Source of the DNA: Idiomarina aminovorans
GTDB taxonomy: Bacteria; Pseudomonadota; Gammaproteobacteria; Enterobacterales; Alteromonadaceae
Assembly: GCF_023155095.1 (NCBI RefSeq)
Contig: NZ_JAKNDA010000001.1
Coordinates: forward strand, 620,001 to 684,000
Direction: 5' to 3'
Length of the DNA stretch: 64,000 nt
Part shown: positions 28,092 to 36,079 of the stretch, piece after piece
How the letters are laid out: the number at the start of each line of letters is the position of its first letter
Numbering within the stretch: the first letter of the stretch is position 1
Translations under genes and position numbers: made by a program
The notes under the pieces: generated by a model
Told to the model about the DNA's origin: nothing
Database searches by the model: none
The model's input: only the letters and a program-made list of their open reading frames with translations

Positions 28092-28968
28092 AGGCTATAG
28101 CTCCTTTGCCAACCCCTTCAAAGGCGCGAACTTCCACTTTCTTATCAGGGTTTTCTAATTTAGTGACTGTAGCCAGATAATCAGCAATACACTCGACGGT
28201 TGAGTCCGTATCGATAACAAAGTTCTCTGTATGGGGAACCACGAGTTCAAACAGCCCTTGATCGGCGGTATAGCTGTAACAAGTATGAGTGGACTCAGTG
28301 GTTGCGGACTTCGCCGCGCCGGACAATGTCAGTTCAGTGTGAGAATGGATATCTTCCGTTGTACCTAAGTAGATATCTTCCCACTTATCGGACCATTCTT
28401 TTTCCAATACCGGCTGGCGAATATTATCCAGCTTAAGCTGTAATTTTGAACGGTGTCCGTGAGCAATGCGTTGGCAATTTCCGTCATGCTTCTTAAGCCC
28501 ATGAGTGTAATGATAATAAAAACCATCGATACTCTCTGGCCGCAACATTAAACGCAGACCTTCAACATTACCGGGAAGTTCTCGTTTTATAACCGCTTTG
28601 AGGTAGTCCGTTACGGTTTCGACTGAAACCACATTAGCATCAATAAAAGCAAAAGCATCAGCAGGACAAAACAAATGAATTGATCGATTATCAGGACGTA
28701 AAAAATCAACCCAATTAGCACTGTCGTCTGAGTTATGCGTCACTTTTGTGTACGAGTGCTCGGCCGGCACAACCAGCTTATGATCAACCGAATTATCAAT
28801 AATAGCTTTAATTTGCTTTTTTACCCGTCCGAAATCCAGCACCATCGACTGCTCATTCAGCGCACCATCAAGCACAATATCAACAATCCAGCTTTCACCG
28901 ACTATTCCTCTTTCAGGGCATAGATACGAGCAATCGATAACGGTTAAATCATTCACAAATAACTGCAT
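28084..28968 (-). CDS. Tandem PTPS/QueD-like (6-carboxytetrahydropterin synthase family) protein
   Basis: A 294-residue protein made of two PTPS-type halves. The first half (1-145) carries the substrate-side motif SMVLDFGRVKKQI and DHKLVV but lacks the zinc-binding His motif. The second half (146-294) carries KKHDGNCQRIAHGHRSKLQL, with the catalytic Cys and the HGH zinc ligands, and ends FEGVGKGAIAY, where QueD has its conserved Glu. Standard QueD is ~120 residues with both motifs in one domain. The product may act in queuosine or pterin metabolism, but no other queuosine gene is nearby. The M23 peptidase gene overlaps its 3' end by 8 bp. Confidence 0.75.
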   Translation of the reverse strand: MQLFVNDLTVIDCSYLCPERGIVGESWIVDIVLDGALNEQSMVLDFGRVKKQIKAIIDNSVDHKLVVPAEHSYTKVTHNSDDSANWVDFLRPDNRSIHLFCPADAFAFIDANVVSVETVTDYLKAVIKRELPGNVEGLRLMLRPESIDGFYYHYTHGLKKHDGNCQRIAHGHRSKLQLKLDNIRQPVLEKEWSDKWEDIYLGTTEDIHSHTELTLSGAAKSATTESTHTCYSYTADQGLFELVVPHTENFVIDTDSTVECIADYLATVTKLENPDKKVEVRAFEGVGKGAIAYA

Positions 28969-29024
28969 AGTGAGCTTTTCTCATCTGTTCTTTAATAACT
29001 ACCACCAGTATAACCTGAAACACC

Positions 29025-29675
29025 TTATCCGATAAGCTCAATCAGGTTGGCCCACTCCCATAATAATTTCAATGAAAGTAAAATTAATGCAACTCCCATA
29101 GTGCGATCGACCCAATGACTGTAATGCCAGAGTGTTTTAAAGATTCGGGGTTGAGTCAGTAACCAGGTTAAAAACAAAAACCAAAGACCGGTCGCGACAA
29201 TAAGGTACACACCATAACCAAATTGAATAGCAAACGGCGTTTGAGGCGCAATAATGGTGGTAAACAAGGTTAAAAAGAAAATAGTTGCCTTTACGTTCAA
29301 CCCGTTGGTAATAAAGCCAACAATGAAAGCCTTACGCTTACGAGGCTGAGTGGCAGTAAGCTCACTGTCTGACATATTCTTTCTTGGTTTCGCTTTAATA
29401 GCCTGAATTCCGATAAAACCCAAATAAAGCGCTCCGGCACAAAGCAACGTTTGATACAGCCAGTCGGTTTGGTGAATGATTAGCGCTACGCCAACAAGTG
29501 AATAAGTCACGTGAACAATAACTCCGGCAGCTACGCCCAGACTTACCCAGTAACCTGCTTTACGTCCAAAGCTCAGACTATAACGCGACACAACCGCAAA
29601 ATCCGGCCCTGGGCTTGCAACTGCAAACAAATGAATCAGGGCAATGGTTAAAAACTCACTCCAGTACGACAACAC
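29025..29675 (-). CDS. LysE/RhtB-family amino-acid exporter
   Basis: A 216-residue inner-membrane exporter with about six helices. It has the family N-terminal signature HLFAVASPGPDFAVVSRYSLSFGRKAG and a central GFITNGLNVKATIFFLTLF. Likely substrates are amino acids such as threonine, homoserine or leucine, not resolved here. The start is GTG at 29675 or TTG at 29672; AAGGAG is spaced better for the TTG. It is divergent from a LysR regulator gene 80 bp away, the usual arrangement for a regulator controlling its exporter. Confidence 0.9.
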   Translation of the reverse strand: MLSYWSEFLTIALIHLFAVASPGPDFAVVSRYSLSFGRKAGYWVSLGVAAGVIVHVTYSLVGVALIIHQTDWLYQTLLCAGALYLGFIGIQAIKAKPRKNMSDSELTATQPRKRKAFIVGFITNGLNVKATIFFLTLFTTIIAPQTPFAIQFGYGVYLIVATGLWFLFLTWLLTQPRIFKTLWHYSHWVDRTMGVALILLSLKLLWEWANLIELIG

Positions 29676-29755
29676 AAACTCCTTATTGCGTAGTTACACT
29701 TTAACTGACAGAATCAAAATTACTTTTTGTCAATTACAGATTACTATTAATCAAC

Positions 29756-30640
29756 ATGAAAAACCCCAAATTACCTTCTCTGAATGCACTAAGAGTGTTT
29801 GATGTCGCAGCTCGTAGTGGCTCATTTAAACAAGCTTCGCAGGAGCTTGGTGTCACTCAGTCTGCGGTAACCCGGCAAATACAAACTCTGGAAGAGCAAC
29901 TTGAAGTTCGTTTATTTCAGCGCGATAACCGCGTTCACTCACTCACTCCGGTTGGTCTTGAGCTTGCTCCTCAAATTGAACAAATATTTGAACAGCTTGA
30001 GCGTACCATTGAGCGCACCAGAAACCTTAGTGACAATACAACAACGCAGCTTACTGTCGCAATCAGTTCCGAGCGGTTGCGTTTTTGGCTGGCAGCTAAG
30101 CTTACCGACTTTCACTCTCTGTACCCTCACATTCAGCTGAGCTTTAGCCGTTGTAACGAGTATTTTATGAATGAAAGTGCCGCCGAAATGACGTCAGCAA
30201 TACAGCATCAAAGCTGGGATTTAGCGATTGGCTACGGAAAAATAACGGACAAACACATTCAATCTCTTGTCTTAAAGAAAAATCAGATGGTTCCGGTTTC
30301 AGCTATTCAGGTTAACGACTCCCCTTTTCAACGGCCCTGGCTGGTTAACCCCGAAAACCCCGATCATCAAGCAATGTTAAAAACTTACAGTCAGGAATTG
30401 AAGTCGACACGTTTAATTCATTGTAACGATGTGCAAATGTCACTGGATTTATCCTCAGCGGAACAGGCCGTTGCGTTACTAGACAGCAGCCTTATCACTC
30501 CGGGGCTTTCAAACCTTCGGGCTTATAACGACTCTGCACTGCCCTGTCAGTATCCATTGAGTCTCTATTATCGTAAACGGCAGAGACAACCAGTAGCCTT
30601 AGTCGCCTTTATAAAATGGTTACAAATGATTGTTTCTTGA
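29756..30640 (+). CDS. LysR-type transcriptional regulator (GcvA-like)
   Basis: A 294-residue LTTR. The N-terminal winged HTH is clear: LPSLNALRVFDVAARSGSFKQASQELGVTQSAVTRQIQTLEEQLEVRLFQR. This start pattern is typical of the GcvA/AmpR group. The substrate-binding domain (residues about 90-290) is more divergent. The gene is divergent from the LysE exporter with an 80-bp AT-rich spacer (29676-29755) that must contain both promoters and the operator. Control of the exporter is inferred from arrangement. Confidence 0.9.
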   Translation: MKNPKLPSLNALRVFDVAARSGSFKQASQELGVTQSAVTRQIQTLEEQLEVRLFQRDNRVHSLTPVGLELAPQIEQIFEQLERTIERTRNLSDNTTTQLTVAISSERLRFWLAAKLTDFHSLYPHIQLSFSRCNEYFMNESAAEMTSAIQHQSWDLAIGYGKITDKHIQSLVLKKNQMVPVSAIQVNDSPFQRPWLVNPENPDHQAMLKTYSQELKSTRLIHCNDVQMSLDLSSAEQAVALLDSSLITPGLSNLRAYNDSALPCQYPLSLYYRKRQRQPVALVAFIKWLQMIVS

Positions 30641-30771
30641 ATAAAGACTAAAAAACGCGCAATCAGTTAGCTGATGAGTTGGGTTTTGCCATTTGAATAA
30701 GTTAATTCATTAGCGTTATTTAGCTGAAGTTGCTATATTAAGTTCTGAATTTCACTTAAACTGGAGGTTAA

Positions 30772-31062
30772 ATGAAAAGCCAATTCCTTAAATTATCGGC
30801 AATTGCTGCAAGTGCTTTTTTCGTCACAGCCTGTGGCAGCCCTGAGTCAGGAATGACACAGTGCACAATGGAGCCTCAGGAAAACTGGTTGGATCAAGAG
30901 CAGTTTCAACAGTCTCTTACAGAACAAGGTTACGAGATAAACGAGTTTAAAGTAACCGATGGCAACTGTTACGAAATTTACGGCTTTAATCAAAACAAGC
31001 AAAAAGTTGAAATCTATTTTAACCCTGTCGATGGCAGTATCGTTAAGCAAGAAAACGAATAG
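30772..31062 (+). CDS. Small PepSY-domain lipoprotein
   Basis: A 96-residue exported protein. The signal peptide ends in a lipobox-like VTACGS. The mature part matches a single PepSY repeat: WLDQEQFQQSLTEQGYEINEFKV, DGNCYEIYGFN, VEIYFNPVDGSIV. The ATG at 30772 has a strong CTGGAGG ribosome site. It lies 22 bp before the cytochrome b561 gene. PepSY proteins paired with b-type cytochromes occur in other proteobacteria; a redox role is inferred only from the pairing. Confidence 0.82.
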   Translation: MKSQFLKLSAIAASAFFVTACGSPESGMTQCTMEPQENWLDQEQFQQSLTEQGYEINEFKVTDGNCYEIYGFNQNKQKVEIYFNPVDGSIVKQENE

Positions 31063-31084
31063 GCGAATACAAAGGGCAGTACCG

Positions 31085-31606
31085 ATGATCATTTGGGATA
31101 AGTTTGTAAGAGTTTTTCATTGGTTATTGGTACTGTGCTTTTGTTTTAACTATTTTTGGCTGGAGCCCGGAAGCAGTATTCATCAAGCTATTGGTTACAG
31201 TGCTGCAATCTTAGTTTTAATGCGAATTATATGGGGCTTTGTTGGTCCAGATAATGCGCGATTCAATAGCTTTCTCCCTTCTGTTTCCGGCATTAAAGAG
31301 CATTTTTCAGAACTTCGCCAAAGAAAAGTAAGACAAGACCAGGGACACAATTCTCTTGGTGGGCTAATGGTGTTTCTTATATTAGCTCTATTTTTATTAC
31401 AGGCCATTACCGGCTTTCTCCGCGAGGAAATAGACGCCCTATACGGAGATAGCTTATTAACCTCGGTTCATTCCATTTCAGCTGATATTATTTTTTCTCT
31501 TGTGATTATTCACATCTTTGCAGTCGTTATTACTGCGTATGTTGGTAAAATAGAGCTCATTCGTCCTATGATTAGCGGTAAACGCCGGATTAAGCGCCAT
31601 GACTGA
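31085..31606 (+). CDS. Cytochrome b561-type membrane protein
   Basis: A 173-residue four-helix b-type cytochrome of the bacterial cytochrome b561 / Ni-hydrogenase cytochrome b family. Candidate haem-ligand histidines lie in VRVFHWLLV, SSIHQAIGY and, in the last helices, SVHSISADIIFSLVIIHIF. I chose the ATG at 31085 (MIIWDKFVRV) with an AAAGGG ribosome site; the frame is open further upstream but that part lies inside the PepSY gene. Its 3' end overlaps the GNAT gene by 8 bp. The electron partner is unknown; the PepSY lipoprotein is the obvious candidate. Confidence 0.87.
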   Translation: MIIWDKFVRVFHWLLVLCFCFNYFWLEPGSSIHQAIGYSAAILVLMRIIWGFVGPDNARFNSFLPSVSGIKEHFSELRQRKVRQDQGHNSLGGLMVFLILALFLLQAITGFLREEIDALYGDSLLTSVHSISADIIFSLVIIHIFAVVITAYVGKIELIRPMISGKRRIKRHD

Positions 31607-32207
31607 AGAAAAGCAACAACGAAACCGAGTTTATCAAGTATCGAGTAACCGTGAAAAACCCTCACATAAATTGCGTTATGTTGAAGCTTCTCAGCCTGCA
31701 GAACAGGATTGCCGTTTATGCGTCGGTTCTCTGGCAGCAGAAAATGACGACCAGAATAAGTTTTCCATAGCCCATACCGTTTCTGCTGACATTGCCAGAG
31801 TTGCGTTTCTGGAAAAGCAGTTTTATGGGAAGCAAGCGTATCCGGTTCTTTTTTTCTATCAAGCTCTGCAGCAATGGCCAGCAACCTTTTTAACCATAAA
31901 AGATGATGAAAGGACTGCCGGATATAGCCTTATGGTTCCCATTTCCGGCTCATCTTTATCTCTTATGTCGCTGTTAATTGGCAAGTTATTTCAAGGCAGA
32001 GGTTTAGGCAAGCAGCTACTGCAACAATCCATCGTAGTTGCACGTTCACTAAGCTATCAGCAGCTGGAACTCAGTGTATCTCCAGATAACAAATCAGCCA
32101 TTGCGCTTTACGAAAACTTTGGCTTTAAACCAACTAAAATGCTGACCGATTACTTAGGTCCCAGTGAAGATCGCTTGCTAATGACGTTATTACTAACGAA
32201 ACTCTGA
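31599..32207 (+). CDS. GNAT-family N-acetyltransferase
   Basis: A 202-residue protein whose C-terminal half has the acetyl-CoA motif A (GKLFQGRGLGKQLLQQSIVVA) and motif B (LELSVSPDNKSAIALYENFGFKPT), as in RimI-type acetyltransferases. The first ~55 residues are hydrophilic, contain CRLC, and match nothing I recognise. The ATG overlaps the cytochrome b stop by 8 bp and the stop is 2 bp before alkB, so the three are co-transcribed. The substrate is unknown. Confidence 0.85.
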   Translation: MTEEKQQRNRVYQVSSNREKPSHKLRYVEASQPAEQDCRLCVGSLAAENDDQNKFSIAHTVSADIARVAFLEKQFYGKQAYPVLFFYQALQQWPATFLTIKDDERTAGYSLMVPISGSSLSLMSLLIGKLFQGRGLGKQLLQQSIVVARSLSYQQLELSVSPDNKSAIALYENFGFKPTKMLTDYLGPSEDRLLMTLLLTKL

Positions 32208-32209
32208 TA

Positions 32210-32863
32210 ATGTCTTCTTTTGATCTGTTCGCCAACGACTTTGCCGAACCAATGCATACAGCAATTGGAGAACAGGCCATATTATTTCATCAATTCCTCG
32301 GTAACACTGATGAAACAATACTGAGCAACGTTCGTGAGGTTTTAAAGGTATCGCCACTACGTCATCTCTATACGCCATCGGGGCATAAGATGTCAGTTAA
32401 AAGCAGCAACTGCGGGCATTACGGATGGTTAACCGATAAACAGGGATACCGATACCAGGAAATTGATCCGGTTACCAGCAAGCCATGGCCACAAATGCCG
32501 GCTAACCTTTCAGTAAAAGCGGTTGAAGTTGCCCGACTTGCTGGATTTGAAAGTTTTCAGCCCGACTCTTGTCTTATAAACGTCTATCTGCCGGGCGCTA
32601 AAATGGGGTTGCATCAGGATAAAGATGAATCTGATTTTACAAAACCTATCGTTTCCTTCTCATTTGGACTGCCGGTTGATTTTCTCTGGGGGGGCTTTAA
32701 GCGCTCTGATAAATACCAGAAAATAACTTTGCAACACGCTGACGCTCTTGTTTGGGGAGGTAAAGACAGGCTCAGGTATCATGGTGTGCAGCAGCTTAAA
32801 GAGGGTGTTCACCCTACGACCGGACGCTGCCGGGTTAATTTAACCATACGTCAGGCTGACTAA
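32210..32863 (+). CDS. alkB: AlkB-type DNA oxidative demethylase
   Basis: Fe(II)/2-oxoglutarate dioxygenase that repairs 1-methyladenine and 3-methylcytosine. At 217 residues it matches E. coli AlkB length. The iron ligands are in GLHQDKDES (H and D) and RLRYHGVQ (second H). The 2-oxoglutarate arginines are in CRVNLTIR. MYTPSGHKMSV-like and NCGHYGW segments, and VSFSFGLPVDFLWGG, are also characteristic. It is the last gene of the PepSY-cytochrome b-GNAT-alkB run. No LexA or Ada-type operator could be recognised. Confidence 0.94.
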   Translation: MSSFDLFANDFAEPMHTAIGEQAILFHQFLGNTDETILSNVREVLKVSPLRHLYTPSGHKMSVKSSNCGHYGWLTDKQGYRYQEIDPVTSKPWPQMPANLSVKAVEVARLAGFESFQPDSCLINVYLPGAKMGLHQDKDESDFTKPIVSFSFGLPVDFLWGGFKRSDKYQKITLQHADALVWGGKDRLRYHGVQQLKEGVHPTTGRCRVNLTIRQAD

Positions 32864-33004
32864 CTTGCAGTAGTTAACTGTTTCATATAATTAAAAATAT
32901 CGTACTCTCTCGCTTTACATCAATTGGCAGCGTTCGCCGGAGTTAGAGTTTTACGAGCCTTGTTGGCCTGCGCAACAGAGAAAATAAAAGGGACTGATAG
33001 CTGA

Positions 33005-35258
33005 ATGAAACGATGGCGCTTACTAACAGTAAGCAGCTCTGCGCTGCTTACCCTATTACTTGTTGCGTTTGCTTTAGGCTGGGCCGGCTACTCCTATTTA
33101 AACCAGCAGCTTAAGTCTTTCGGAGTTACTGACTGGAGTATTGCATTTGAACGCGTAACAATCAGTCACATTATTGTAAAACGACTGGAAGTAACAATAG
33201 ACTCCTTACCTGCGCGCCCAGGGAAAGAACCTGCGACCAATCTAAACCTTACAAAGATCTTCTCATTTGAAATTTCCCCCCTACTGCCCGAACGGATTGA
33301 TATTAAATCGTTACAGCTTAAGGGTACGTTATTACCCGACAAAGTTTCAGCAACGATTAAACTGCTAAACCAAAAACAACTGTCGTTAAAAATTAACAGT
33401 CACCAACCTATTACCGCGAATCTGGAAATTATACGGGACGACGCTGCCATCAAACTCAAAGCTCATTACGACAGCAACGTTCTGGATGCGAATTATAATT
33501 ATCGTTCAGGGCAACTCAAAGCCGATGCCAGCTACTTACTCCCGGCACAGCACTTTGCTGATAACGTAAGCACAAAGCCGCTTCCGGTTAAAGCACAGTG
33601 GCGAGGAAACTTATCGACCAACATCAACTCAGTCAGCTTTGAAAGTATTTCGTCAGCGATATCCGGCCAACTTTTACTATCGGTAGAGAAAAACGCAGAA
33701 ATAGAGATTGACGACAGTTCCACAATGGCTAAAGGCCAACTTAAGCTGGATTTGAACAATGGCATTATTAACTCTTACCGACTGGAGTTAGAAGGTGATA
33801 CTAAAAACTTAATATCATTAACAGAGTCAGAGCTCCCGGTACAATTAACCTCTTTGTCCTGGCAATTGAACAGTACTGAGCAACCGGAACTGTCATTGCT
33901 AAATGCTCAACAGGCAGTGAATGACATTTACTGGCCTATTCGTTTGGACATTGCTGCAAAAGGCAGTAAAAACGAAAATATCAGCATTTCTTCACGGTTT
34001 TCCGGCAAATTTTCAGCCAGTTCTGCAGAGCTGCAAAGTATTACACCCGCACATATTGAGCTTAATCTTTTAAACAACACTGCTACTGCAGTCATAGATT
34101 CCTTCAATGTGAATTATCCCTACTCAGAACCTCACAATGTATTTGCGGAATTTGGTCTTAACATTCATACCAATTCTATTAATTACGAGCCGTTGCCCCG
34201 TATTAAAGCCGCTTTCAACAGTCAGTTTCGTTATCAACAACAGGAGCTTGTTGGTGATGGAATGTTGTTACTTGGTGATCATATTAGTGTTCAACACCAC
34301 ACCCAAATTAACGCCAGTCGGATAAAAAGCAAAGGTTAAGGTTAATAAGTTTGACTGGCAACAAACTCCAGAACGGAACAAGTTACTGCAACGACTCGCA
34401 CCTCAACTTGTTATCAATACGGCGACAATTAGCGGTCAGACAAACGTGAGTTTCTTTTGGAATGGCGGCCTTTGGCAACTTAATAACGGTTTAGTGAAAA
34501 TTCAGAAAAGTGATTGGGTGGCAGATACCTTGTCAGTGATTGACAGCAACCTGGAGTTTGAATTCAACGCCAATAATAAACGGCTTAACATTAATAACGC
34601 GCAACTTTACATGGGCAGTGTTCAACAAGGGTTTACATTAGGACCTGTTACTGCTGAATTTGGGGGGCAACTGCCCTTTCAAAACCCGCTGCAGTCCACA
34701 CTGACTTTAACCCGCCATACCGTAAAAGGCCTGGGTGGTAACATCACCATTCCCAATCAAAGTTATTCATTAGCCAACAGTTTCGCACTACCCGTTGTGT
34801 TCGAAAACATTTCGCTCGGCGAGCTTATGCGTCAATATCCAAGCCACAAAATTTCGATAGACGGAGAAGTTTCAGGAACCATCCCCGCTCACTGGGACCC
34901 AAAGCAGTTAACCATTGAACGTGGCTATGTAACCGCGCTCGCTCCCGGCGGTCATTTACAGGTAAATTCATCGGCGTTAATGTCAGCCGCAGGCAGTAAT
35001 CCCAGTTTAAAGACTCTGGCAGGCGTTTTAAACAATTTTTATTACCAACAACTGTCCACGGTTATCGACTATAATCAAAAGGGTAAATTAACCTTAGCAA
35101 TACAGTTAAAAGGGTCTAATCCTGAAGTTGAAAATGGACGCCCGGTTGAACTTAACGTAAATTTAGAGGAATACTTACCTGCGCTGATAAAAGGACTGAC
35201 GCTTAGCAACAGTTTGAACGACGTTATCCGCAAACGGGTACAGCAGAAAATTAATTAG
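33005..35258 (+). pseudogene. ydbH: ydbH, AsmA-like intermembrane lipid-transport protein, frameshifted
   Basis: YdbH is an inner-membrane-anchored AsmA-like protein that bridges the periplasm with YnbE to move phospholipids to the outer membrane. The N-terminal part (33005-34339, 444 codons) has the TM anchor LLTLLLVAFALGWAGYSYL and long beta-rich repeats. The C-terminal part (GTG 34446 to 35258) carries the conserved end, including GNITIPNQSYSL, DGEVSGTIPAHWDP and NLEEYLPALIKGL. Between them the frame shifts by one base near an A5 tract at 34324-34328. Removing one A gives a continuous ~750-residue protein reading INASRIKAKVKVNKFDW. It may be a true pseudogene, a phase-type switch or a sequencing error. 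Confidence 0.8.
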
Positions 35259-35270
35259 TCAGGGGATGAT

Positions 35271-35456
35271 ATGAAGCATTTGTTTTTACTCATAGGCGTA
35301 CCTTTAGCCCTTTGCGGGTGTACTCCGACGGTTCAGCTCGCTGCACCTAAAGAACCCATTACTATCAATTTAAACGTTAAAATTAAACATGAAATTTACG
35401 TCAAAGTGGACAAGGCGCTCGATGACGTAATTTCTGAATCTAGCGGTTTATTTTAA
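35271..35456 (+). CDS. ynbE: YnbE-family lipoprotein
   Basis: A 61-residue outer-membrane lipoprotein. The signal peptide is followed by the lipobox LALCGC, then the conserved PTVQLAAPKEPITINLNVKIKHEIYVKVD segment, which provides the beta strand that pairs with YdbH. It lies between ydbH (12 bp upstream) and ydbL (17 bp downstream), the same order as in E. coli. It is intact, which suggests the operon is still under selection. Confidence 0.92.
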   Translation: MKHLFLLIGVPLALCGCTPTVQLAAPKEPITINLNVKIKHEIYVKVDKALDDVISESSGLF

Positions 35457-35473
35457 TTTCAAAGGATTGTGAC

Positions 35474-35839
35474 ATGAAAAAACTGACAATAAGTGCTTTT
35501 GTTGCTCTGCTCTCGATAGCAGGCATGACAACACCAACGGTAAGCTACGCACAAGAACTGACCTTGCAGCAAGCCATGGACAAGCTTTCAGAGGCAAAAG
35601 ACAAAGGTTGGGTCGGTGAACAACCTAATGGTTATTTAGGCGCGATAAAGCCACCTCTCCAGGCGAAGAAAATTGCAGAGAGAATTAACGAAGCGCGACG
35701 TAAAGAATACGTTCGTATTGCTGAAGCAAATGATATTGCGGTGGCTGATGTTGAATTGCTAGCCGGGAAGCGTGCCATTGAACGCACTCAAACGGGTCAT
35801 TACGTTAAACTCGATGGACAATGGAAGAAAAAGCCTTAA
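35474..35839 (+). CDS. ydbL: YdbL-family (DUF1318) periplasmic protein
   Basis: A 121-residue periplasmic protein with a cleavable signal peptide (LISAFVALLS-type core, cut after SYA). The mature YdbL/DUF1318 domain has AKDKGWVGEQPNGYLGAI, INEARRKEYVRIAEAN and DVELLAGKRAIERTQTGHYV. It is thought to help YdbH and YnbE work together in outer-membrane lipid homeostasis. It is the last gene of ydbH-ynbE-ydbL. Its stop overlaps the stop of a truncated minus-strand gene by 3 bp, a convergent junction. Confidence 0.92.
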   Translation: MKKLTISAFVALLSIAGMTTPTVSYAQELTLQQAMDKLSEAKDKGWVGEQPNGYLGAIKPPLQAKKIAERINEARRKEYVRIAEANDIAVADVELLAGKRAIERTQTGHYVKLDGQWKKKP

Positions 35840-35982
35840 TTGGCTTCTTCTGCGACTCGCTTAAATACCTGCTTCGTGTAAAAGTAAAGCAACACACAGT
35901 AATAGATGATATCAGAATGTTGCTTTTCATAACGATAATTTAAAAAGGATAGGCGTGGCCTTATCTGCAACCCCTTATAACG
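35836..35982 (-). pseudogene. C-terminal remnant of an unidentified minus-strand gene
   Basis: The minus strand is open for 48 codons after a TGA at 35983-35985 and has no start codon with a ribosome site. The residues look like real protein (IRPRLSFLNYRYEKQHSD, IIYYCVLLYFYTKQVFKRV, ending VAEEAN). It ends in a stop that overlaps the ydbL stop, the tight convergent spacing seen elsewhere in this genome. I read it as the tail of a native neighbour of ydbL whose upstream part was lost at the left edge of the accessory region. I cannot name the family. Confidence 0.45.
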
Positions 35983-36079
35983 TCAGTTTGGATATTTCTG
36001 ATGTTGGTCAACCATATACAGAGCGAATCATTAAGTCCAGTCGGCGCGCACCTCAGTTATCCGCATTCATTGGGGACTT

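Noticed and set aside
34320-34345. Programmed ribosomal frameshift in ydbH
   Set aside because: The shift needed is +1, and no typical +1 or -1 slippery site with a stimulating hairpin is evident. YdbH is not known to use frameshifting, so mutation, homopolymer switching or sequence error is more likely.
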